Positions 1 to 5,070 of a stretch of 5,919 nt of DNA are shown one piece after another (position 1 is the stretch's first letter; each line of letters starts with the position of its first letter). Where the stretch lies: positions 1 to 5,919 of the forward strand of contig JANXAA010000148.1 in NCBI GenBank assembly GCA_025061865.1, read 5' to 3'. A program made the translations under genes and the position numbers. The stretch comes from Acidobacteriota bacterium (GTDB lineage Bacteria > Acidobacteriota > HRBIN11). The notes below the pieces were generated by a model that had not been told where the DNA came from, ran no database searches, and saw only the letters and a program-made list of their open reading frames with translations.

Positions 1-1
1 G

Positions 2-1087
2 GAGGCCACCCTCGGGCGGCATGCCAGCGGTCGGAACAGTGGCATCCTCCACGCCGGTATTTATTACGAGCCCGGCTCTCTGAAGGCCCGGTTCTGTAGC
101 GAGGGCAACCGTCGATGGAAGGCCTTCTGCCAAGAATACGGCTTGCCCCTGCGGGAGACAGGGAAGGTCCTCGTGCCGACCCGCCCGGCGGACCTGGCGA
201 CACTCCAAGAGATCCGGCGTCGGGCCGACGCCAACGGCGCCCGGGCCTGGTTCGTCGACAGTCACGCCCTGGCGGATATCGAGCCCTACGCCTCGACTCG
301 ATACGACACGGCCCTCTTTGTGGCCGATACGGCCGTCATCGACCCCCAGGCGATTCTCCGAGCCCTGGCCGATGAACTGATCCGGTCGGGTCGCGTCGAG
401 ATCCGATACGGCACGGCCGGCTTGGGACCAGCGGGACCTCGGCAAGTCCGGACCTCGGCTGGGCTGGTCGCTTACGGGTTCTTGATCAACGCCGCTGGCG
501 CATATGCCGATCGGTTCGCCCACGCCTTTGGAGTGGGTCAGGAATATACCATCTTGCCGTTAAAGGGCGCATACCGACGGCTCCGGCCGAACCGGAGTCA
601 CCTGGTCCGGGGCAACATCTTTCCCGTGCCGGATTTGGGATTCCCCTATTTAGGGGTGCACCTGACACGGGGGGTCGACGACGTCGTCTACGTCGGTCCC
701 ACGGCGGGTCCGGCCCTGGGGCGGGCTCATTCCGGGGGTCGGACCGACTGGACTCCCGAAGCATTGAAAATTCTCTATACGGTGCTAAAATTAGCCGTTT
801 TGAATCCGGCGTTTCGGCGCTTCGCCCTTCAGGAAAGCCGCCGACACTGGCCGGGCGGGTTCCTTCGTGCGGTCCGGGGCCTCGTCCCGGCCGTTCGGTC
901 TGAGGACTTAGTCCGGACTGAGCGGGTCGGTATCCGGGCCCAGCTCGTCCATAGGCCGACGCAGCAGCTCGTCATGGACTTTTTGGTCCTCCGGGACGAG
1001 GCGGCTGTTCACGTCCTAAATGCCGTCTCTCCGGCGTTTACGGCTTCGATGGCCTTTGCTGAATACGTGGCGGACTTCCTGGGATAG
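2..1087 (+). CDS. lhgO: LhgO-type FAD-dependent L-2-hydroxyglutarate oxidase/dehydrogenase (5' partial)
   Basis: This is a DAO-superfamily flavoprotein expected to oxidise L-2-hydroxyglutarate to 2-oxoglutarate; in E. coli LhgO the electrons go to the membrane quinone pool. The frame is open from base 2 to TAG at 1085-1087, giving 361 visible residues against about 400-420 for the family. Roughly the first 40 residues, including the GxGxxG dinucleotide-binding motif, lie outside the window, so no start codon is present. Family signatures are strong: GRNSGILHAGIYYEPGSLKA near the visible N-terminus (residues 10-29), PLKGAYRRLRP in the middle, then FPVPDLGFPYLGVHLTR and VYVGPTAGPALGRA. The C-terminal flavin-contact segment is HVLNAVSPAFTASMAFAEYV. 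An in-frame TTG at 143 is not the start, because the signature residues precede it. The family assignment is firm. The exact substrate is inferred, since related DAO enzymes oxidise other 2-hydroxyacids or glycerol-3-phosphate. Confidence 0.9.
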   Translation, partial: EATLGRHASGRNSGILHAGIYYEPGSLKARFCSEGNRRWKAFCQEYGLPLRETGKVLVPTRPADLATLQEIRRRADANGARAWFVDSHALADIEPYASTRYDTALFVADTAVIDPQAILRALADELIRSGRVEIRYGTAGLGPAGPRQVRTSAGLVAYGFLINAAGAYADRFAHAFGVGQEYTILPLKGAYRRLRPNRSHLVRGNIFPVPDLGFPYLGVHLTRGVDDVVYVGPTAGPALGRAHSGGRTDWTPEALKILYTVLKLAVLNPAFRRFALQESRRHWPGGFLRAVRGLVPAVRSEDLVRTERVGIRAQLVHRPTQQLVMDFLVLRDEAAVHVLNAVSPAFTASMAFAEYVADFLG

Positions 1088-1090
1088 GTG

Positions 1091-1270
1091 ATGCAGGATG
1101 CACGATGCAGGGCGCCGGGCCCCAGGATGGGGGCCACGCGAACTCCAAATCCCAGTCCAGCCCGGCCGGGGGGAGCTCCCTCGTCTCCGGCCGGAGTGGT
1201 CGGGAGCCCCAGCTGGAGTCCTTTCTGATCCCGGGGACTCAGCATCCGTCCTACATCTTGCATCCTGCAT
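1091..1270. repeat. 180-bp unit bounded by heptamer-based inverted repeats, intergenic
   Basis: The left arm (1091-1110) and the reverse complement of the right arm (1251-1270) agree at 18 of 20 positions, including an unbroken 12-mer, ATGCAGGATGCA. The left arm is built of heptamers, GATGCAG, GATGCAC and GATGCAG (1090-1110). The right arm on the minus strand reads AATGCAG, GATGCAA and GATGTAG, with a further GATGCTG a few bases inward. The interior holds perfect palindromes at 1161-1170, 1171-1180, 1185-1196 and 1209-1216. It also has hairpins at 1118-1135 (GGCCCC/GGGGCC) and 1217-1240 (GAGTCC/GGACTC). No ORF here looks real and no transposase is present. It could be a MITE- or REP-like element, or a structured leader/terminator region between lhgO and the decarboxylase gene. 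Confidence 0.7.
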
Positions 1271-1278
1271 TCCCCTTT

Positions 1279-1285
1279 AGGAGGT
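1279..1285 (+). promoter_or_regulatory. Shine-Dalgarno of the UbiD gene
   Basis: AGGAGGT ends 8 bases before ATG 1294. It is a near-perfect anti-SD match that fixes the start of the decarboxylase gene. It lies just outside the right arm of the inverted-repeat unit. Confidence 0.85.
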
Positions 1286-1293
1286 CCGACTGA

Positions 1294-3117
1294 ATGAAGC
1301 CGGGTAGGGGTATCCCGGGGTGGCCCTTCGAGGACTTGGGCGCCTTTCTGAGATTTCTGGAATCGCGGGGTCACCTGGTGCGGATTCGGGACCCGGTCGA
1401 CCCCTATGTAGAGGTTTCTGCCATCGTTCAGGAGGTCGTCCGTCGAGAGGGTCCGGCCCTCCTCTTTGAAAATGTACGGGACTCCCGTTTTCCGCTGGTC
1501 ATCAACCTATTTGGGAGCATGGAGCGCATCGTATGGGCCCTTGGTCGAGAGCCGGCGGCCATCGCCGAGGAGTTCTTGCGATGGCTGGACCTCGTGCGAC
1601 GGCCGCCTCGCTTTCGGACCCTGGGAGAACTCTTCCGGCTTGGCTTCCGGCTATGGCGGGGCTTACCCCGGACAGTCCGGCGAGCGCCCGTCCAGGCCGT
1701 CGTAGAGACGCCGAACCTGCGGGACCTCCCCGTGATCACGTGCTGGCCTTATGACGGCGGCCCCTTTATCACGATGGGCCTCGTCGTGACCCATCAGCCG
1801 GTCCTGCACACGCGCAACGTCGGCATCTACCGGCTCCACGTGTACGACGAGAAGACGACGGGCATGCATTGGCAGAGCATGAAGGGCGGCCGAGCCCATT
1901 ACTACGAGGCCGAACGGCGAGGCGAACCTCTAGAAGTGGCCGTTATCCTAGGCTGTGACCCGGTGACGATGTTGTGTGCCGTCTTACCACTTCCCGAAGA
2001 GATGGACGAAATCCTGTGGTCTGGCTGGATTCGGGACCGGCCCGTGCCCCTCGTGCGCGCCCGGACGCTCCGCATGAAGGTTCCCGCCCGGGCCGAATTC
2101 GTCTTAGAGGGGTTCGTCCCGCCCTACGAACGTCGCCTGGAGGGCCCTTTCGGGGACCACTTCGGCCATTACTCGGGGGTCCAGCCCTTCCCCGTCTTCC
2201 ACGTACAGGTCGTCACGCGCCGGGTCCAGCCCGTCTATCCCTCGACCGTCGTCGGCAAGCCGCCTCAAGAAGACTGGTACATGGGGGTCGCCGCAGGTGA
2301 GATGGTCGGTCCCCTCATCCGGGTCCTCTTTCCGTCCGTGCGACGGCTGTGGGCTTATCCCGAGACGGGGTTTCACCACCTCTTGGTCGCTTCGGTCGAA
2401 GAACGGCACCCGACGGAGGCTATGCGAGTCGGACTTGGCCTTCTCGGCCAGGGCCAGCTTTCCTTGACCAAATGTCTGATCCTCGTCCCGCCGGACGTCG
2501 ACCCGTCTGACTGGTCAGCCGTCCTGGCGACCCTCTGGGACCGTTTCGACCCGGCTCGACATCTGACGGTCCTGCCGACAGCCCCAGCCGACACCCTGGA
2601 CTTCACGACGCCGACCCTCCACGTCGGCAGTAAGGTCATCTTAAATGCTACAGACCGGGTCATCCGGGCCCGACCCTGGCCGACCGACCCCGTTCCGCCG
2701 GTAGAACTCCCCTGGGGGGTCCGGGCGACCCGAGTATGGCCAGGCGGTCACCTGATCTTGCAGGTGCACGGCCTCCTCGACGTCCGGCGGCTCCTGACGG
2801 AAACTCTGAGCCACCCGCGAGTGCGCCCCTTCTTGTGGGTATGGGTCGTCAGTCCGGACGTCCCCCTCGACGACCCGACGCGCCTGATGTGGGGCATTTT
2901 TACCCGTTTTGACCCAGCCCGGGACTGGCAGTGCCCCCAAACCGAGTGGTCGGGCTTGCGGCCTATCTATCAGACGCCTATCGGCGTGGACGCCACCTGG
3001 AAGGTCTTTTACCCGGCGCCCTTAGAGATGCCGATCGACATCGTCGAAAAAGCTTGGTCACGACTTCGACAGTGGGACCTCCTGACTGATGAGGCGAGTC
3101 GGCAGATAGGAAGGTAG
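1294..3117 (+). CDS. UbiD-family prenylated-FMN-dependent decarboxylase, long menaquinone-type form
   Basis: UbiD enzymes reversibly (de)carboxylate aromatic or unsaturated acids using prenylated FMN made by UbiX; no ubiX is visible here. The 607 residues contain the key UbiD positions. Metal ligands are N175 (RNVGIYR), H192 (GMHWQ) and E239 (MDEIL). The catalytic triad is R180 plus E283 and D288 in EGPFGDHFGHYSG; the E239-E283 spacing of 44 matches E. coli UbiD. The N-terminus (DLGAFLRFLESRGHLVRI, GPALLFENVR, NLFGSMERI), the APVQAVVE segment and the C-terminal GVDATWKVFYP resemble the SCO4490/TIGR03701 decarboxylases of the futalosine menaquinone pathway. It is about 100 residues longer than typical UbiD (480-500), with extra sequence around residues 440-550; H. 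pylori-type members are also near 600. The start is set by the strong SD. The family is certain. The menaquinone role is inferred, and an aromatic-degradation decarboxylase remains possible. Confidence 0.93.
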   Translation: MKPGRGIPGWPFEDLGAFLRFLESRGHLVRIRDPVDPYVEVSAIVQEVVRREGPALLFENVRDSRFPLVINLFGSMERIVWALGREPAAIAEEFLRWLDLVRRPPRFRTLGELFRLGFRLWRGLPRTVRRAPVQAVVETPNLRDLPVITCWPYDGGPFITMGLVVTHQPVLHTRNVGIYRLHVYDEKTTGMHWQSMKGGRAHYYEAERRGEPLEVAVILGCDPVTMLCAVLPLPEEMDEILWSGWIRDRPVPLVRARTLRMKVPARAEFVLEGFVPPYERRLEGPFGDHFGHYSGVQPFPVFHVQVVTRRVQPVYPSTVVGKPPQEDWYMGVAAGEMVGPLIRVLFPSVRRLWAYPETGFHHLLVASVEERHPTEAMRVGLGLLGQGQLSLTKCLILVPPDVDPSDWSAVLATLWDRFDPARHLTVLPTAPADTLDFTTPTLHVGSKVILNATDRVIRARPWPTDPVPPVELPWGVRATRVWPGGHLILQVHGLLDVRRLLTETLSHPRVRPFLWVWVVSPDVPLDDPTRLMWGIFTRFDPARDWQCPQTEWSGLRPIYQTPIGVDATWKVFYPAPLEMPIDIVEKAWSRLRQWDLLTDEASRQIGR

Positions 3118-3128
3118 GGACCACCCTT

Positions 3129-3170
3129 GGGGTTGCCCTTACGGGGATGACCCCTCGGGTCGCCCCTACG
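3129..3170 (+). repeat. Three imperfect 14-bp tandem repeats after the UbiD gene
   Basis: Three adjacent 14-mers begin 12 bases after the ubiD stop: GGGGTTGCCCTTAC (3129-3142), GGGGATGACCCCTC (3143-3156) and GGGTCGCCCCTACG (3157-3170). They share a GGG-n-GCCCCTAC core. The third resembles the TAGGGGCGACC-type motif (reverse strand) that I recall as a common intergenic repeat in GC-rich bacteria. GACCC/GGGTC (3149-3153 with 3157-3161) can pair as a short hairpin with a CTC loop. An ATG at 3147 falls inside this repeat, which argues against using it as a start codon. Confidence 0.6.
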
Positions 3171-3182
3171 CCATGCTTTTTT
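3149..3182 (+). terminator. possible weak transcription terminator of the UbiD gene
   Basis: The GACCC-CTC-GGGTC hairpin (3149-3161) is followed by a run of six T at 3177-3182. The 15-base gap between stem and T-run is longer than in a canonical intrinsic terminator, so the call is tentative. A second T-run (3239-3244) follows a 6-bp hairpin, CAAAGC-ACC-GCTTTG (3208-3222). Confidence 0.25.
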
Positions 3183-3203
3183 CACCGCACCCCCAGGAAT
3201 CGG

Positions 3204-3893
3204 ATGACAAAGCACCGCTTTGGATGGACCGTCTGGAGTTTTTTCTTCGCTCGCCTGGCAAAGCCCCACTCTCCCCGCAGGAGAAGGGTCGGGGGGAAGG
3301 GCCTTCCAGTTGACCTCTCCTCGGTCGAGAAGGTTTTATTAGGAGTTCTCATAACGCTGGGCATCGGCGGCTGTGGACCGCTGGCGGCCTATCGTCAGGT
3401 CCTGGACGTGCCTTTTTATGCTCAGCGGCAAGACCGGGACTGTGGCATCACGTCCCTGCGAATCCTCCTGACGTTCTACGGCTGGGCGTCCGCGAGGACC
3501 GCCTTAGAGACGGTCGAAGCCCCTCAGGGCCTCATGCCCCTAGAGATCGAGAGGTTCTTACGGGACCACGGCGTCGCCTACCGGGTTCTGCCGGGCACCC
3601 CGGAGGCCCTGACCGAGGCCGTGCGGTCCGGGCAGCCAGTCCTACTCTTGCTCAATCTATCTCGGGGACCCTACCGGCGCTTTCACTACGTGGTCGCCGT
3701 CGGGGTCGAGATCGGGGATAACGGCCGAGTCCAGGCCTTCTTCATTCACGACGGCCGCACGCCCGCCCGACGGGTCTCGGCGGCGTGGCTGACCGATCGC
3801 TGGAACCGGGCCCACGGGTGGGCGATTGTGCTGGAACTTAGGCAGGTGGGCCGATGGATGGGTGAAAAAATAGGGAAAATAATAAGAGGGTAG
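3204..3893 (+). CDS. C39-like cysteine peptidase lipoprotein, PA2778-type
   Basis: This is a probable lipoprotein with a papain-like C39 fold. From ATG 3204 it has 229 residues. A hydrophobic stretch LLGVLITLGIGG leads to lipobox Cys57 (IGGC), giving a predicted lipid-anchored protein. The domain follows at once: DVPFYAQRQDRDCG with catalytic-type Cys80, then His161 in FHYVVAVG and Asp183 in IHDG, ending in a WAIVLEL strand. This order, with the HY-VVAVG and W-A-VL endings, fits the PA2778-type cysteine peptidases. Substrate and role are unknown. The start is uncertain. ATG 3147 lies in tandem repeats, and ATG 3204 (weak AGGA 5 bases upstream) leaves over 40 residues before the signal segment, encoded by hairpin and REP-like DNA. 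No in-frame ATG, GTG or TTG lies closer. TTG 3310 would give an ideal signal peptide if one T were added at 3334-3337. The C-terminal tail GEKIGKIIRG is basic. Confidence 0.8.
   Translation: MTKHRFGWTVWSFFFARLAKPHSPRRRRVGGKGLPVDLSSVEKVLLGVLITLGIGGCGPLAAYRQVLDVPFYAQRQDRDCGITSLRILLTFYGWASARTALETVEAPQGLMPLEIERFLRDHGVAYRVLPGTPEALTEAVRSGQPVLLLLNLSRGPYRRFHYVVAVGVEIGDNGRVQAFFIHDGRTPARRVSAAWLTDRWNRAHGWAIVLELRQVGRWMGEKIGKIIRG
3262..3307. repeat. REP-like GC-rich intergenic motif
   Basis: The stretch has a TCTCC/GGAGA stem (3270-3274 with 3280-3284, 5-base loop), then GGGTCGGGGGG and a GGAAGG-G-CCTTCC inverted repeat (3295-3307). It resembles a motif I recall between genes in many GC-rich genomes: a CTCTCCC...GGGAGAGGG hairpin followed by TCGGGGTGAGGG. 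In the frame of the downstream lipoprotein it would encode an unlikely RRRR-containing segment. That suggests it is really upstream, non-coding DNA. The identification is from memory and needs a genome-wide count. Confidence 0.45.
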
Positions 3894-3958
3894 GAATACG
3901 CCTTTCCAATGAGTCCTCAGGTATGGGCTATGTGCCTCATCATTAGGCTATCGCGCCA
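3894..3958. other. short convergent intergenic region
   Basis: This 65-bp gap separates the two facing stop codons. I see no strong hairpin with a T-tract on either strand, so termination here is either factor-dependent or not recognisable by eye. Confidence 0.5.
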
Positions 3959-4738
3959 TCACGGAGATTGATAGAGGGCTAAGATTTTGGGGGATACCAG
4001 GTAGGTCATCCGCCGTTGGAAGGGCTCCGGTAAGGGCCGGGCCTGTCGAAACAAGTCTCGGGCCTGTCGCAGGAGGCCCGGCGTTTTCTCCCCCTCAGCA
4101 TAGTAGCGGGCCGCCAGGCTACAACCCATAATGAAGTAGGCTCGCTCGTCCAGCTTGTATTGAGCCTCCGCACCTTTCAGGACCTGAAACGCCCGGTCGT
4201 ACCGCCCGTTGACGTAGAATTCCAAGGCCTGCAAGATGATCGCCCGGGGAACAGGGAGGGGGTCGGAGGGGGAGACATCCGTCTTGGAATCCGGGGGGGT
4301 CAAGGGCCTACTTGGGGGCGGCTCGGTAGGCTCCGGGGGACGCTCGCAAAGCGTCCGGACTTGTTCTCGAACACTCGTGAATTCTCCGTATAGGGGACTC
4401 CCGGGATTGATCCGCTCCCTCTGGACGGACATCGTGATGGCTTGAGTAGCCTCCGGACACCGCTTGAGGCTCAGATAAGCCTTCGCCAAGTAGAGATAGG
4501 GATAGAAGTCTCTAAAGAAGGTACCGTACGTCCGTCGACGGGGACCAGGTTCGGGACCCTTCTCAATAGCCTGCAGGAGATTCTCGACAGCTGCTTGGGC
4601 ATTCCCGTCGCGAAGCCGTTGAAGGCCTAACTCATAGTAATAGTACCATTCCTGGTCCGCGTAGGCGTTCGAAAGCCCTACGACAGTCATTACCCCCATG
4701 AAGACCCACAGTCGTAGGTACAAGGCGTACTGCACCAT
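3959..4738 (-). CDS. secreted TPR-repeat protein, two-part with proline-rich linker
   Basis: The protein has 259 residues from ATG 4738 (SD GGAGAAG 6 bases upstream) to TGA. Residues 1-27 form a Sec signal peptide (hydrophobic LWVFMGVMTVVGL, cleavage after AYA before DQ), so it should act outside the cytoplasmic membrane. Residues 30-62 (YYYYELGLQRLRDGNAQAAVE) and 76-110 (YPYLYLAKAYLSLKRCPEATQ) are TPR-like helix pairs, separated by an RRRTYGTFF segment. Residues 132-163 are a Pro/Ser-rich linker. Residues 164-259 hold a further TPR-like unit (ALEFYVNGRYDRAFQVLKGA), then AYFIMGCSLAARYY, a Q-A-R-D-L-F-R-Q-A helix and YLVSPKILALY. I recall similar two-part proteins near Ser/Thr kinases in Acidobacteriota, but this is from memory. 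It lies 332 bp downstream of, and codirectional with, the PEGA-like protein. Likely a scaffold; partner and function unknown. Confidence 0.82.
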   Translation of the reverse strand: MVQYALYLRLWVFMGVMTVVGLSNAYADQEWYYYYELGLQRLRDGNAQAAVENLLQAIEKGPEPGPRRRTYGTFFRDFYPYLYLAKAYLSLKRCPEATQAITMSVQRERINPGSPLYGEFTSVREQVRTLCERPPEPTEPPPSRPLTPPDSKTDVSPSDPLPVPRAIILQALEFYVNGRYDRAFQVLKGAEAQYKLDERAYFIMGCSLAARYYAEGEKTPGLLRQARDLFRQARPLPEPFQRRMTYLVSPKILALYQSP

Positions 4739-4744
4739 CGAGGG

Positions 4745-4751
4745 CTTCTCC
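4745..4751 (-). promoter_or_regulatory. Shine-Dalgarno of the TPR gene
   Basis: On the minus strand GGAGAAG stands 6 bases upstream of ATG 4738. It supports that start over longer reading frames extending upstream. Confidence 0.6.
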
Positions 4752-4912
4752 GATATGCGAACTCAAGTTACAACTCCAGAGCATAGGTAAGATCGGAGGG
4801 TCTGGGGGCGGATCGGCCCAGGTCTTCTGGCGTATCGCATATATCCCGCTCTCCTCGACCCGCTCTAATGTTTGTTCTCTCCTCACCCTGTCTTTCTCTC
4901 CCAGGGACGAGG

Positions 4913-4926
4913 GGACCCGCGGGTCC
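4913..4926. repeat. perfect 14-bp palindrome
   Basis: GGACCCGCGGGTCC is fully self-complementary with no spacer. As DNA it could be a dimeric-protein binding site, though a GC-rich background makes chance palindromes commoner. Confidence 0.5.
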
Positions 4927-5020
4927 GCCAGCGACCTGGCCGGAGACCCAGGACGGGGGGACCCATCTCGGAAATAAGTGTCGTCTGAAGAGCCCGAGTG
5001 TAAGGTCCCGGGCTGGTTTA

Positions 5021-5041
5021 GGGTCCCTCATCCGGGGACCC
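5021..5041 (-). terminator. hairpin 30 bp past the PEGA-protein stop; possible terminator
   Basis: GGGTCCC (5021-5027) pairs perfectly with GGGACCC (5035-5041) around a 7-base loop, just downstream of the stop codon of the minus-strand gene. A second 6-bp stem follows, AGCCCG/CGGGCT (4991-4996 with 5009-5014). Neither has a T-tract on the minus strand, so these may stabilise the 3' end or assist termination rather than act as a classical intrinsic terminator. Confidence 0.35.
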
Positions 5042-5070
5042 GACACCCCAGATCTGACACCTTGTGCCCA

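Larger units (their letters stand above)
4739..5070. other. 332-bp intergenic region with GGGACCC palindromes and a polypurine tract
   Basis: There is no convincing gene here; small ORFs on both strands lack an SD and recognisable content. GGGGACCC occurs at 4911-4918, 4957-4964 and 5034-5041, with inverted copies GGGTCC at 4921-4926 and GGGTCCC at 5021-5027. The minus strand is purine-rich across 4875-4902. The region presumably holds the 3' end of the PEGA-protein transcript and the promoter and leader of the TPR gene. I cannot pick out a confident -35/-10 pair. Confidence 0.6.

Noticed and set aside
115..375. Plus-strand ORF of 86 residues
   Set aside because: It is an out-of-frame Arg/Pro/Gly-rich shadow of the lhgO gene, whose family motifs occupy the other frame.
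1084..1281. TAGG direct repeats flanking the inverted-repeat element as a target-site duplication
   Set aside because: Four bases (1085-1088 and 1278-1281) do not abut the arms symmetrically and are too short to separate from chance.
1098..1293. Small plus-strand ORFs in the intergenic element
   Set aside because: They begin within the repeat arm and have low-information Gly/Ser/Pro/Arg composition, with no credible ribosome-binding site or family resemblance.
1009..1374. Minus-strand ORF across the lhgO-ubiD gap
   Set aside because: It overlaps both genes and the inverted-repeat element; its composition follows the heptamer repeat and it has no recognisable domain.
3147..3203. ATG 3147 as the start of the lipoprotein gene
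   Set aside because: The codon lies inside a 14-mer repeat 30 bases after the ubiD stop, has no SD, and would place over 60 residues before the lipobox hydrophobic core.
4632..4886. Minus-strand ORF of 84 residues upstream of and overlapping the TPR gene
   Set aside because: It runs in another frame into the TPR coding sequence and shows no domain; the TPR gene has a clear SD, signal peptide and repeats.
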